Assembly (NCBI GenBank): GCA_005408345.1
Contig: SEMN01000488.1
Span: forward strand, 248,001 to 312,000
Reading direction: 5' to 3'
Length of the DNA stretch: 64,000 bases
Source of the DNA: Macquaria australasica
Lineage: Eukaryota > Chordata > Actinopteri > Centrarchiformes > Percichthyidae
Each line of letters opens with the position of its first letter. The first letter of the stretch is position 1. Positions 11,530-24,479 of the stretch are shown piece after piece. The translations under genes and the position numbers were made by a program. The notes under the pieces are model-generated. The model was given only the letters and a program-made list of their open reading frames with translations, did not search any database and was not told where the DNA came from.

Positions 11530-12489
11530 TGGAGTGAAAATAGTCTCAATATTATTTGTAAACGTGTATTCCATGATTTGTAACTGAAAAACAAGATTTG
11601 TAAATGTGTATTACATGATTTGTAACTGAAAAACAAGATTTGTAAATGTGTATTACATGATTTGTAACTGAAAAACATGATTTGTAACTGAAAAACAAGA
11701 TTTGTAACTGAAAAAAAACGATTTGAAAATATTTTACTTACAGACTTTTAACTTCAGCTTCTCAGATCTGATCCTTTTAGTTTTCAAAAAGCTTCCTGCA
11801 CATACAAATGTCTGGTGTTACGCACAGATCAAGTTACTTTCGCTTTCGGGATTTTGAGACTATTATCCGCTTTTTGCCTGGACTGGCTGTTTTCCCAGCA
11901 GAACAACTCTACCACCTAGCAGTAGCTTATTTAAACCATATATTTACATTTATAGGTTACTGTATAGAGTCTGTGGTTGGTAAATGCATGTGCTCTAATC
12001 GAGGGGCGACAAGCTATTCTGTCTATTTAGAAAAACGTCTTTCCCACTTTGAAATTAAACACGAATACGCTGAAAGCCCAGATGTCCCAGTTTTCCACCA
12101 GCACTTAAACGCATCATGCATTTACGAATCTGTGGAGCTGGGACCAGCGTTAAAATAGTCTCAACATCCCGAAAGCGAAAGTAACCTGATCCGTGCGTAA
12201 CACGAGACATTTGTATGTGCAGGAAGCTTTTTGAAAACTAAAAGGATCAGATCTGAGAAGCTGAAGTTAAAAGTCTGTAAGTAAAATATTTTCAAATCGT
12301 TTTTTTTTTTCAGTTACAAATCTTGTTTTTCAGTTACAAATCTTGTTTTTCAGTTACAAATCATGTAATACACATTTACAAATCTTGTTTTTCAGTTACA
12401 AATCTTGTTTTTCAGTTACAAATCTTGTTTTTCAGTTACAAATCATGGAATACACGTTTACAAATAATATTGAGACTATTTTCACTCCA
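11530..12489. mobile_element. Foldback-type DNA element with about 335-bp arms made of tandem repeats
   Basis: The left arm 11530-11864 and right arm 12154-12489 are near-perfect reverse complements, around a 290-bp centre. Outermost sequence is TGGAGTGAAAATAGTCTCAA. The arms contain several copies of a 20-bp unit (ATTTGTAACTGAAAAACAAG) alternating with a 22-bp variant that ends TGTATTACATG. The inner arm segment is unique (GCTTTTTGAAAACTAAAAGG, GAAAGCGAAAGTAAC). The two arms differ in the number and order of units. An ORF of 116 codons spans the centre but resembles nothing known and may be chance. No clear target duplication. It lies 37 bp beyond the DIRS right end. Confidence 0.75.
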
Positions 12490-12494
12490 CAGTT

Positions 12495-12714
12495 TTTTTT
12501 TGGCCTTTTGCCTGATTATTGGTTTTTGAATTTGTTTGCCTGTGTTGGACTGCTGTCCTTTGGGTTTGAGTCTTATCTGCCTCATTACCCCATGAGCCTT
12601 TTGTACTTTGATCTTTGTAATAAATCATTGAACTGCGCCAGCTCTGTCTCAGAAGTCTGCATTTGGGTCCTATCCTGCATGTTCCCGTTACCCTGATTGC
12701 ACCAGCTGTGACAA
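12495..12714. mobile_element. 3' part of an LTR (solo fragment)
   Basis: Has the look of the downstream half of a fish LTR: an AATAAA at about 12620, then CTCAGAAGTCTGCATTTGGG, CCTGATTGCACCAGCTGTGA and an ACA-type end. The LTR at 61474-61889 has the same layout (TCTGTCTGCATTTGGGTCCT near its 3' end). No partner LTR or internal coding region is present. Confidence 0.4.
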
Positions 12715-13124
12715 ATGTATAGGTTTTAAACAAGTGTTTTGGCACATTTAGTTTACAGTACAAGATAAACAAAATTCCAAGCATCAACAAGTGTTAACTG
12801 CGTTTTTCTGTCAGGTTTCTGGTCAAATGTATTAATTTAATGTTTTGTGAACAGCTTGAATGACAACTTTCATATATAAAACACATTCAGAATCAGACTC
12901 AGCTTGGCCAAGTGTGTTTAAGCATACAAGGAATTCAATAAACAATGTGCATTGATACAGTACATGGTATTCATCATCATAAATGCTATTTTATAATGTG
13001 TATTTTACACTATGATTTGTAAGTGCAGTACATGATTTGGTATTATACAGGATTATTGCATTCTTTTGGTAATGTCCATTTTTGATTCCATAAATTGAGT
13101 ATTGATTATAATGTTGCGTGAAAG

Positions 13125-13312
13125 GGGCGTGTAAAGACAACCCCGCCCGTCTCCCACCAGTAGACCGGTCTCACCACTGCAGCATAACAAGCGCGCCTTA
13201 TGTAATGGCTGGCGACGCTGCTGTAACAGGCGGACAGTGAACCAGCGCTCCACACCACAGGGTGCTGTTAGCTGACTGCTTCCTAGCTTCGTGTTACGCC
13301 ATCTCTTGCCAG
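13125..13312 (+). promoter_or_regulatory. Candidate BLVRA upstream 5'UTR exon in CpG-rich DNA
   Basis: CpG-dense patch in otherwise AT-rich DNA, ending in a good donor (CTTGCCAG|GTAACTT at 13312/13313). The first coding exon of BLVRA starts at an acceptor (14899/14900) five bases before its ATG, so a non-coding exon must lie upstream. This is the best candidate I see. Not proven; no TATA box was noted. Confidence 0.3.
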
Positions 13313-14904
13313 GTAACTTCTGCGTATGCACAACTATACTAGCTCGATTTCTTCGGGTGGGTCACGGAAAAGCTACATAAAGCAGGGAAGGGGACAGCGA
13401 TGTGTCCTTTATTTTCTGCCGTTGGCTCTGGGGGTTTGTCCTGCTGACACTATAAGAAAATGTCGCTGTATTTTACGTGGAGACACGCGAGTTAACGTGA
13501 GATCGGCACCAGATGTGCTCTATTTTTGACAATATCTACATCTCGATTCCACAAAATTATTGATTATTTAACAGGGTTACTTCACACAGGTGCAGTCAAA
13601 GCTCTGACCTGCCCTTTTTAACACCCTGAGCTGAGCGTCTGACTCTTTCTATAACATTTGTTATATCACAGCTGACCAGGCACAACATATAGCAACAATC
13701 TAGCATCAAATATAACAATTACACAGAAAATGTTAAACAAAATGGGATGTTTGTGGTGAAATCTAAGAGCCAATCAGATCTTTGATGAGGCGACAGCCAG
13801 GCGTTTCCCATCATGCCCTGGGTCTTGCAGTTGGTGGAGAACAACTGCAACGCCTGGCTCTGAAAGCTGCGGCCGCCTCGATCTCGCGAGGTTATTGTTG
13901 CCCATGTGTGCATGACTTCAGAGCAAGTCGGGGTCAAGTCGGACACAAATCTAACCGGCATGCATTGTGCGGCGATCGCCGTTGATCGATTCTAAGCAGG
14001 CCTGGCTCATCTCGAACGAGCCTATTATTATTGTTGCGCAGGCGCAGCCAAAATGAACGAATTACTCTCCGAGACGACTCATCACTACTAGTTCATATCA
14101 AAGAGTAGTTCAAATGAACGATACGCTCATGATCGACACATCACTAACTGAAGTGCAGGTTACATTTGGTAGGTTACGCTTTTTTAATTGAAGGTGGATG
14201 CCAATACTTATTACTCATTGCTTTGTGTTATCAGGACAGTGTGTCTAAAATGTGACACTTTATGGCAAGAAAAATTAAGAAATACATAAATAAGTAAATG
14301 CCGAGCATAAGACGTTAAGGTTTTTAATTGGTAGATCCAGTGCGATTCACATGTAAGTCGCAGATGATCCTAATTGCCACCTCTTCTTAGGAGAGAAACC
14401 CTTTCAATGCCCAGGAAGCATAAAGATGAAATAGGAGCATTCTTTTCTAAGAAATGGGCAGCTGATGTTACTAGATGTTCTGCTATAAGTGTTTTCAGTT
14501 CCCTGCCAGTTTTTGTTTACCAGATGGGTAAGTCATGAGATGAATTACTGCTTTTGTGTTACAACAAATAATGCCCATAATGGGAACAGATTCACCAGTG
14601 TGGGGATGTTTGAATGAAGAGCATCATGCATTACAAAAAAAACAAAAACAAAAGTGGAGCAGTTGCATGAGTTAAACATAAAAAATAAAAAAAATAATAT
14701 AAAAAATGTTCATGTTTCTTCAAAATAATCTGCTGGACTGTGGGGAGGCTGCCTGAATTTATGACCTGAATATTTCAAATAATCTTGCTGTGGCTCCGGT
14801 GTGAACATATGAAAGGGTTCACTCTGCTATCCGTTATTACATTTTGATATTCCCCGATTTGACTCCACTGCTCTGTAACCTCTTCTCTTTGTTTCTCAGT
14901 CAGC

Positions 14905-17900
14905 ATGTTTGGAGCGGTGGTGGTTGGCATTGGCACAGCAGGTTGGGTGAGGATTAAGGACATGTTGGCTCCACTGCCTGGCAGTCCTGCAGAGAAACTC
15001 ACTGTCCGAGGATTCATATCCAGGTAACGCATACATGCTGCCCACGCAATACTTGTCCTAGGTATAGGTAACATAGGACATGGCCTGAAGCATCAAAGTC
15101 CGTCTGTGTGCACTCTGTGTCTGTCATGTGTGTTTGCATATAGAATCAATAAAATGTCTCTATCTAAATAAAAGCGTGTGGAAAGAATGTATCTTTGCTC
15201 ACAGATGCATTCGATCCTTTCTAAACCAGTGACATCGACATTGGAACAGGAATACTTGTTTTTTTGTGTGTGTGAGCCTAACAGAAAACCACTGGGATGT
15301 GGCTTGGTTATTTTACACTCTCAGTATAACACAGCAGCACAGACTACAGCCTCCAAAATGACCACAAAGCTGAATCGGCTTCATTCTAAAACAGTTTCAA
15401 CACAAACTGAACATCATCAGAATCTTGATAAAGGGAGGATTTACTATAGGGATGCCCCTAAACATAGGCCCCCTAAACCCATGCATGGCAGGCTGTTGTC
15501 TCAAAATGACTGAACTACATAACTAACTTATGAGAGGGCTGATAGAAACAGAGAGCAGCCTTACTCATGTCTGTTGGCTGCTCTGAAGCTCAGTGAAGTT
15601 GGTTAAACTCCTTTTGAACCAGACGCTGGTACGGCCTCCTCTACTACCGCCCCGTGTGAGTGTCTCTTCGGCTGATAGCACTGTCAGCAGCCAATCAGTA
15701 GAAAGGATTTTAAAACTGAACTATGACACGCTCATTTTATTTCTTTAACTTTGTGCAAACATGATGTTTTCACATCACAGATGATGAACAGAGGCATTAA
15801 AACATGGGTCTCACAGGTAAAATGAGACTCGTGTAGGCTGTTACAGTACTGTCCAGTACCCAGATGTATAAATGAACAAAGAAACATGCGGTTTGGAGTT
15901 ATTTCACCATGTAAAGTTTGTGAAATGGGAGCAACAGTTTCAAAATGCATAGTTACACTTGCATAGTGACAATCCTGTCAGATGAAGTCCTCCACTATAT
16001 CTATATCATCTTAGAAGGGGACAGTTCCTTCAATCAAAGCAGCGTTCCCATCTGTGTCACCCTGACAGATGTTTTTGTCAACAGGAGAAGCCTGGACACT
16101 CAGCAGGAAGTGAGTCAGATCTCAGTAGAAGAGGCCGTGAGCAGAGAAGACATTCATGTGGCTTTCATCTGCACTGAGAATGTGTCGCATGAGGACAGCA
16201 TCAGGTAACGTGTGCGACAACTGCAAATAGTCTCTGCATTTGGTCTGTTTTGCATTGAATTAGTCTGTAATCAATGAATGAACACAAAAGGAAAAACCAA
16301 CAGAAAGTGTCTTAGGGCCTGTGTCCACATAGCGTCTTTTTCTCTCATTGAGTTCCCAATGAGAAGGAGCGCATGCAGCCGAGTAGAGAAAAAGTGCTGC
16401 ACCCAGCGTTTTTTTTTTATCAGAGCACTTTGCCTTTTTTGTGCGACCGCTCCGAGCGCTGCTAGTTGAAAATTTTCAGAAAGGCACTGGTGTCATCACT
16501 GGCGCTTTTATTCAGGCAACCAATCATGTATTAGACATATACATGATGGGGCTCGTCACCTTGGTAACCAAGAAAATGGAGGAGAAACTTCCTGAGTTTT
16601 ATGATATGTCAGACAGAGACAGAAAAGACGTCTTTGATTGTACGTGGTTTGTATTGACTTAAATGGAAGAGACCTTTGTTGGTCAAACCTGTTTTTTTTG
16701 TTACTTTGCACCTGCTTGACATCGTGTTCCCACATAATATGTTGCTAAGAAGATGATCTACTATCAGGTGAATTTGTATTTTCGTATTGTCGTCCTGTAA
16801 CAAATTTGATAAACTGCTCAGTGACTGAAATGTCTGAGGTACAGGATTGGTGATCCAAGGCCATGATGGGTCGTATAACACTCCTGGATCAGGGCTATGT
16901 CACCGCGAGCCTCCAGAACGGCTTCACTGCTCCTTGTCATAGATTCTCCAAGTGTGTGGAACTCTAGGACGGATGAAAAAAAGATACTCCCTCAGTGGGT
17001 GTTTTGATGGTGGTGGAGAGCGCTGTCTAATCTCTCATAGGTCTTCAGTTAGGTGACATAATTTTCATACTCACACCATTCAGTGAACCCTCATGCCCTG
17101 TGGATGGAGGTATGCTTGTCCTGCAGAGGGAGCACTCGCCTCAGGTTTTTCCTTTATTTTGTTACCCTTTTGTACTTTATTATACGTAACTTTATTAATG
17201 CAAATTAAACATCCTGCATTGTGTCTATGAAAAGTCTTTCAGGTCATAAGAGTAAAGAGCAAAAAGGCGAGAAGAGCAAGAGAGGAGGAGCAAAGAGTCT
17301 TTGGGCTTCTTGTTTTATAGCCTGTCTTAATAATTTTCTTTGTTCCAATTTCTTTTCTTAAGAATTAATAAAGGTAGCACATGTCTAATACTCCCAAAAG
17401 CTTGGCCTCTCCAGATGCTGAAAGATTCCAAACACCTCACACATAGTTGTGGTCAAAAGTTTCCATACACTTGTGAAGAACATGTCTTGACTTTCCCATC
17501 ATTTCTACAACTCTTATTTTTCTGTGATGAATGATTGGAGCACATACTTCTTTGTCACAAAAAACATTCATGAATTTTATCTCTTTTATGAATTTATTAT
17601 GGGTCTTCTGAAAATGTGACCACATCTGCTAAATGTATAGTGGTAATGTATGCAGTCAGTATATTGTCTTCACTGTGAATTGATGTGATTAGTGCTTGAT
17701 GTCTCAGGTCAGTGTTTCTATGTCATGAAACAAAACAGACTTGACTTAGTCTGCTCACATTAGTTTCAACGCAGCTTTATGAAACAGACTGATCCTGGTT
17801 CAGTTTGTTAGCTTAATTCAAGACAATAGGCCCTGCATTACTTAGCCACCTTCATGAAAACACCCCTCTGGTTTCCATCAGCAGGCAGCTGTTTCCAGTG

Positions 17901-20488
17901 AAAAAGCCCTGATAAAGCCACTGTCCACTACCTGCTCAGCAGCAAACAGCAGACAGACACAGTTAGAGACTAACTTGTGAACATAGATTTAGCATTTAGC
18001 AGCTAAAGAGCCAGATATTTCCCTCAGGAGTTGGTGGAGACCAAACACAGAACTAAAAGAGAGGGAATGGACTTCTTAGACTCAGGTGGCCAGAGAAATG
18101 ACTCCAAATTAATCATAGTGTTGCTCTGTATCTGCTGGATGTGGAAATACTTGTGTTTGTAATTTTATAAGGTAATATGTCACATGTTGTGAAAGTTGTT
18201 GTTTTTTTTTGCCCCCAAGTATAAAAAAAAAACATTTAAGAAGTGCTGAGCATCTTCTTTCATTGCATAATTACACCAGACACTGTGTAGCTTTACGGCT
18301 CGTTTCTCTAAACCTTTTTACAAATCTATTTCTCACATGGAGAAACAGATTACACAACTTGGAGTTTCTAATCAGAATTCCTGTTTTGACCAAGAAAACT
18401 CCCTCCTCCTGTCTCATCAGAACTTTTCTGCAGGCAGGGAAACACGTCTGTGTCGAGTATCCCATGACATTGAGCTACAAGGCTGCCGTGGAGCTCTGGG
18501 ATTTTGCCCAGGAAAAAGGTGATACTAATTTATAACATTGTTTAAGTACTCACATGTATGTTCCATGTGCAGGTCAGGAGGTACAGCTCAGATAAATGCT
18601 TTGAAATAGACCATCCAATGGTGGGGGTTCAGTGCAGTAATCCAGCACTAATACACCTCCTTAGCAGTGGAAGGTAATGCATTAGTTTCAGATACAGCAT
18701 CATCATCAGTACTATTGATAACATGTTTTGGGGTAATGAACAACATCTTCCACTAGGCGGAAAATGTCTGGGGTGAAGATCCAGTGCTCGTGACAAATCA
18801 TCAGATGAGTGCTGCCCTCTTTCCACCAAATGAGCTCTGGTTCTTGAACCGGTTCCGTTCAGGATTCTTGGAACCTTGGTGCTAGCTAGCGAACCAATTT
18901 ATTTTTGGTCGAAATGCTTCGAATGGTTAAAAAGTAGTTGCGGGAACCGGAACGGAACCCGTTCCATGTTGATGGAAAAGGGGTATGCTTGGTACCTCGA
19001 ATCAGCTCTGGGTTCGTTGATATTTTTCACAGGGCCAGCTAACACTTACAGTACTATCTCAGTAAACGTGTGTGTGTGTGTCAGGATTGATTCTCCATGA
19101 GGAACACATCGAGCTGCTGACAGAAGACTACAAAGAACTGAAGAGACAGGTAGAGGGAAAAGTCCTGAAGGAAGGTACTCTTCATTTTACTGGTAAGAGA
19201 CAGGAGTGATACTGCTGTGAGTTTTAACTACAACTTTCCTCTCAGTTTTGACATTAGTATTCAGAGTATTTTCTTAGTTTAGTTTTAGAATATAGCTCCA
19301 GTTTTGATGGTGTTTTCTAGTTTATCAAATGTCATGCTGTACAGTGTGTTGAAAACGCACCATTCTGAAGTTGTCCCAAGAGACTGCAAAAAAAAAAAAG
19401 ACATTTTAGGGTTGGAACTCAAGCTAAATGTCTATAAGGAAAGTAAAGTAGTAATAATGTGTGTATATTGTCATTTGTTCGAGGTGGAGCTCTGAAGCCT
19501 GGATTCGGTTTCCCAGCATTTAGTGGCATTGCTCGCCTCACCTGGTTGGTTGAGTTGTTTGGTGAGCTGTCAGTAACTGCAGCAACCATGGAGGAGGACT
19601 CCAGTACCAACTACAGCAAGATGACTGCGAAGCTGCTCACCTCTGACAACAGGTGCCTGCCACAGTGATGGAATAAATATTGTCAAGAAAAGACTAAAAC
19701 CAATGTGTTAGTCCGTCCCTCAATACTGCCTGACTTCCCTACCCTGTCTGTGGCTCTCAGTCCCTAGTCCATTGGTTCCTACTGAAAACGGTTCACAAAT
19801 ATATAGTTTAATGTTTTTAAATGCTCAGTAATTTCCTAAAACAGCTGGCTATTGTAGTTTTAAACAAATGTTACTCGAACAGGAGGAAATAGTGTTTTTG
19901 TTGGGAACTCTTTTAGCAATTTGTCTTTGTCCTAACTGTCCTGAGGTTACAGACGGTGGACTTCACAGTCCAGTTGCAGGTTGAGTTTATTTTTTCAGAA
20001 ACCTGAGTGTTTTTCAGTTGGATGTGTTTTTGTTGGTGTCCAACAGGGTTTAGTTGGTTGTGGTTGCAGTATTAAGAAAAAGGCCATTGTAGTAGCCACT
20101 ATGTTCCACTCTTTGCCCTCCCTTGGTTGCCATGACAGTTAAAGAAAGCACAAGTGTGGAGACAGGTCAGTTACAGAGGCAGCAGTTAAGAATCATATAA
20201 ACATTCATTAATATATGTCTGTGTCCTTCTAGACCTCTGATGTGGATTGAAGAACGGGGAGTGGGCCTCCCCAGGGCCAAGAACATCAACTTTCACTTTG
20301 ACTCCTGCACCCTGACTCAGATTCCTCCTGCACCCAGAGGGGCCGTGGGCCTCTTCATGCAGGACCTGGTCCACTTCTCTGCCAAGCTGGCGGGCCAAGT
20401 GAGTCCAGAGGAGCTCCAGAGAGAGAAAACCAGGATCCTACACTGCTTGAAACTGGCAGAGAGGATACAACAACTTTGCCAAAGTTAA
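14905..20488 (+). CDS. blvra: Biliverdin reductase A
   Basis: Six coding exons: 14905-15023, 16085-16204, 18421-18518, 19085-19192, 19484-19652 and 20233-20488 (stop TAA 20486-20488). All have GT/AG borders and continuous phase: 870 nt, 289 aa, against 296 in human. BLVRA reduces biliverdin to bilirubin with NAD(P)H in the cytosol. Residues 2-13 form the Rossmann start with [19 protein letters not shown] (65-77) and [14 protein letters not shown] (85-98) match human; Tyr93 of EYPM corresponds to the conserved active-site-region tyrosine. [20 protein letters not shown] (exon 5) and the exon 6 tail [13 protein letters not shown] are also conserved. The ATG is 5 nt after a 3' splice site, and the start is about five residues shorter than in human. 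The intron between exons 2 and 3 holds Harbinger- and Tc1-type remnants. Head-to-head with COA1 as in human. Confidence 0.95.
16312..16680 (+). mobile_element. PIF/Harbinger-like remnant
   Basis: Opens with GGGCCTGTGTCCACATAGCG, the style of Harbinger-type ends in fish, followed by a CGCTCCGAGCGCTGC palindromic patch. A short reading frame [18 protein letters not shown] recalls the start of the MADF/Myb-like protein these elements encode. It breaks off after about 25 codons. No other end was identified. Lies in the second intron of BLVRA. Confidence 0.35.
17440..17640. mobile_element. Tc1-like transposon end
   Basis: TTGTGGTCAAAAGTTTCCAT then ACACTTGTGAAGAACATG, TTCTACAACTCTTATTTTTC, GATTGGAGCACATACTT and TGAATTTATTATGGGTCTTC. 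This closely follows the terminal and 5' untranslated region of widespread fish Tc1-like elements. Only one end is present; no transposase was seen. Confidence 0.65.
18813..18980. mobile_element. Short palindromic MITE candidate
   Basis: Ends CTTTCCACCAAATGAGC and GTTGATGGAAAAGG are roughly inverted, and the interior is rich in GGTTC/GAACC blocks (GAACCGGTTCCG, GGAACCGGAACGGAACC) that can fold back. Lies in the third BLVRA coding intron, 104 bp before exon 4. No clear target duplication was found. Confidence 0.35.
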
Positions 20489-20753
20489 TCTTGATCTTAT
20501 TTAAAAATGAATTTACATACAATTTACAAGTTTTTGTATTAGGAGTTGTAAAACCTTTTGAACTGAATAACACATTCTAACATGATCAGCACATAGTTAG
20601 ATACGCCTGCCTGAAAGCAGAATTGTGTGACTACTGGAAATATCATATAGAGCAGGTGTCCAGCATCTAGCAAAGATTAAGTAGGCCACGCTTACTGTAT
20701 CATCTAGAAGGTATTATTTTTCTTTTTTCAATAAGCTTTGTTTATACATCATA

Positions 20754-20759
20754 AATAAA
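20754..20759 (+). terminator. Likely BLVRA polyadenylation signal
   Basis: AATAAA about 265 bp after the BLVRA stop codon, the first canonical hexamer downstream in this orientation that I noted. Confidence 0.55.
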
Positions 20760-20799
20760 AGCTGACTCACTGGAAGAGTCTTCTTTATTTACTCTACGA

Positions 20800-22630
20800 C
20801 GTGTTTAAATACGTGTTTCAGCACAGGGCCTTTGTCAGAATGGCTAAAAACTGGTACTGTACTCAATGCACTCTTACACCATTCAGACCCAGTCATGGTC
20901 GGTTAATAGTGACCCAGTTAAGTGATAAATTAACAACAGGCCCAAGTGACAGCGTGAAACTCTATCATCCTCCAGACTGTTACACTGACAAACATCCATC
21001 CAGGTCCAGTGTTCATCATCAAGGGCAGTAACGTGCTGCTTTATACGTACCATTCCCATCTGTGATGATGATTGCTGCTGCTGGTAACATGAAGCAGGTG
21101 TTCAGGGAACACTAAGCATTTAGTGCATTTTGGAGTCGGTTTAACACTGACTATTGAGGGGAAGAAATTAGCTTTCTTTCAGCTTTTTGCAGGGATCTGA
21201 TGATGTGACTAGCGGTGGTGTTGAGTGTTGTCATTAACAATGGCACAGTCCTAGATTTGGTAGCCGATACAAAACACATTAATTCAGTTGCACAGTGTCT
21301 CCATAAGCACCTTCACTGTCTCATGAAATCATATGTGCCCTACTCTTTACCTACATTCTGTAAAGGACAAAGTCAGTGACAGTGGATTATTCAAAGACAA
21401 CTGAGAAGACAAAATTAAGCTTGTCTGAAGATGAGACCCAGTCCCGTCCTAGTCTCCTCACTACAGTTCCTTTGGAAGTCTTCATAAAGTCGATATTTGT
21501 TTACATTTCCTATCAGTAATATTATCAGGCAAGATTTATTATCCTGAGACTGACACACACACACACACAGGTGACAGTAGGAGGATGAACCAGTGATCCT
21601 CTGTGTGGGAGGGAAAAGCTTTTAATGTTGAGCTGTTGTGAAAGTAAACTTTGTTGTGAGCTCATAACTTATTATTTATTCACATGTTAATCATCTATTC
21701 ATAATCATGTCTGTATACTTATTAATATTTAGTAATTATATGCTTGCGTATTGACTTTAATTAGTTAATAATTCCAGTTATATTCTTGTCTCCAGTCTTG
21801 AACTCTTACCTAGTTTCGTGTCTTCAGGTTTCTATCTGTGTATGCTGAGCAACGTGATTCTTGTATAAAAAGTTTAAAAAGGTCAGCTATATGGTGGAAT
21901 ACAGGTCCTTATATGGAAACGTTTTCTGCTCGGCAGACGGTAACACGAGGATTTTGTTATGGTTGGAAAGTTCCTATAGGTCCAAACTTATATAAACATG
22001 GACACTGGCCAATGGAAAGAAGTTTCTTTGTCTCTAAAGTACTATAAAAGCTGTATTCTTGTATCTTCTCTTTGAGATAGCTGATGATTTCTGATTGTCT
22101 CCTAGATGGCGATGTTGACAGTTTCATATGAAGCTTTTAATATTAACCCATTTCTGTGTGTGTCAGGAACCCTTAACGCTTCAGAAAGCTTCAGTTCACT
22201 CATTTGGGATTTCAAATGATTTCATCACTAGTGAAATCACAGCTTACACACTGTGCTACAAGAAAGCGGAGTCTTTTTCAGTTATCCAGTAACTACACAC
22301 ACTTCACATGACAAAATGTTACATAAACAACAACAAAAATCATCACATAGTTACAAAATCCCACCATGAAGCCATATCTGTACATCTTACCTCAGATAAA
22401 CCAAAATCCCTTGAGAGAGTTTTCCTCTTTTGTTGACTACCATAGAACCGAGATTGGCCCAAAGTTAAACTCTTATGTAAAAGACAATACTCTTCAACAT
22501 ATACTGTGTTGGGCACCTTGGACATAGAAGCCTTATACACTAACTTACCACATCAATAAGGCCTAGAGACTCCTGAATACTATTTAGACCACAGATCAGC
22601 AAATGAACCATCCACAGACTTTATAGTTAC
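20800..22630. other. Intergenic stretch, no gene seen
   Basis: Contains a short (CA)n run at about 21552-21570 and otherwise unremarkable AT-rich DNA. Short ORFs at 20801, 21838 and 22540 show no recognisable domains or splice framework. Confidence 0.5.
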
Positions 22631-22637
22631 TCTAGCA

Positions 22638-24475
22638 GTCGATCAATCAATCAAAATGTATTTATTTGGCACCTTTCAAACAAATCAAATGCAATTAAAA
22701 GTGCTTTACAAGTGATAATGTACACCAAAACAACCAAAAAGCATAATAAAAGATAATACAGGCAAATAAGAAGAAAGAATCAAATTATAAAATACTATGC
22801 AAAATAGATTATAGTAAAATGTTAACAAAATAAAATAGAATAAAATAAATAATAATCAGAAGTAAAAAGTTGATAAGACAAAAATAGAATAAAATAAGTA
22901 ATAATGATGACAGTAAATAAAATAAGTATAAATAATAAAACCATAAAATTATAAACCACTACATAAAAGCCAGACTAAATAGATGGGTTTTTAGTTTCAG
23001 CTGTTCCAGCGGCTCAGAGTGTAATGGCTAAAAGCAGCATCACCAAATGTTTTTGTTCTGCTTTGTGGAACAGCTAAAAGAGAAGAACCGGTGGATCTGA
23101 GGGGCCTTCCCGGTTCATAAACCAGAAATACTTCTGAGAGGTAGTCTGGTGCCAGGTCATGTAGTGCCTTATAAACTCATACAAGAATTTTAAAATCAAT
23201 ACAAAAACTAACAGGTAACCAGTGTTAAGACCTTAAAATAGGTGTAATGTGTACTCTCCTTTTGGTCTTAGTCAGCATTCGTGCAGCATAGTTTTGAATT
23301 AATTGTAGCTGATTTATTGTATTCTTGGGTAGACCAGAAAGGAGAGCATTACAATAGTCTAACCTGCCAGTTATAAAAGCGTGCATCAGTCTCTGTGTTG
23401 CTCAGAGAGAGAAATGGCCTCACTTTGGAGATGTTCTTCAAATGAAAAAAGGCTGAATGCAAATGCTTGCTATTTAGTTTGGAGGCCAGTTTCTCTCTCT
23501 GAGCCTTTGAACCAATGATCAGTACTTCTGTTTTATCCTGGTTGAGCTGTAAAACATTCTGTCTGTCTGCCTTTTCCAGGTCTTTATATCTAAAATACAG
23601 TTAAAAAGTGAGTCAATCGGCCCGGTGTCATCAGGAGACACGGCTACACGGAGCTGAATGTCATCAGCATAGCTGTGGAAAGAGATGCTGGGTTTCCTGA
23701 TGACACTGCCTAGGGGTAATGTACAAATTAAAAAGTAGCGGTCCTAAAATTGATCCTTGTGGTACCCCACAGGTAACCTCAGTGTTTGGAGGAGTGGTCA
23801 TCTATAGATACAAAAAAATATCTTCTGCAAAGGTATGAGGTAAACCAGTTAAAAGCAGTTCCAGACAGGCCAACATGCTCACTTAATCTATCTAAAAGGA
23901 TCTGGTGGTCTACAGTATCAAAGGCAGCACTCAGGTCAAGTAGCACCAGAACTGAAGGCTTGTTGCGATCAAGTTTTGTTCTGATATCGTTCATTACTTT
24001 GAGTAGTGCTGTCTCTGTGCTGTGATGTTTCCTAAAACCTGATTGAAACATTTCTAATTTAGTATTTGAGTTTAAAAAGGTACTTAGCTGATTCAAAAGT
24101 AGTTTCTATAACATTTTGCTTAAAAATGGGAGATTTGAAATTGGTCTAAAATTGCTGGGTGTTAAAATATCCAGGTTCCCTTTCTTTAAAAGAGGTTTTA
24201 CTAAATCAGTTTTAAAATCAGATGGGAAGACACCAAGCTGTAGGGAATGATTTACTATGGCAAAGATGTCTTCAGATACAGAATTAAAAATAGTTTTAAA
24301 AAGGGAGGTAGGAACTGGGTCAAGGAAACGCGTGGAGGGTTTCAGTTCTGTTTCCTGAGAGTTTCTGCATCAACCAGGTCAAAAGGTTCCAACTTGACGT
24401 CACTCTGTACAGAGGTTACAGGTGCTTGTTCTCTAGCATCAGTTGTGTTGAAAAATAATTACTTTTTTAATAAGG
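22638..24475 (-). mobile_element. L2-like LINE, 5'-truncated and degenerate
   Basis: Minus-strand reverse transcriptase of the L2/CR1 type. In order: PISNLPF-like start with stops, then the open piece 24096-23779 (FQSGFRKHHSTETALLKV, LVLLDLSAAFDTVDH), GVPQGSILGPLLFNLY at about 23765-23715, the SYADDIQL box at about 23665, [17 protein letters not shown] and LHWLPVSFCIDFKIL at about 23290-23190, and a C-terminus GDAAFSHYTLEPLEQLK near 23010. The 3' tail ends at a run of ATTGA repeats (about 22645). Frameshifts and stops make it inactive. Confidence 0.85.
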
Positions 24476-24479
24476 AACC

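Noticed and set aside
11436..11700. CRISPR-like spaced repeats (ATTTGTAACTGAAAAACAAG)
   Set aside because: Units are directly tandem with no unique spacers and sit in inverted arms of a eukaryotic element; not a CRISPR array.
11808..12158. 116-codon ORF in the core of the foldback element
   Set aside because: No recognisable domain; begins inside the left arm and ends at the right arm; probably chance. Mentioned in the element entry only.
14775..15074. 99-codon minus ORF over BLVRA exon 1
   Set aside because: Shadow of the plus-strand exon, which matches biliverdin reductase and has splice sites.
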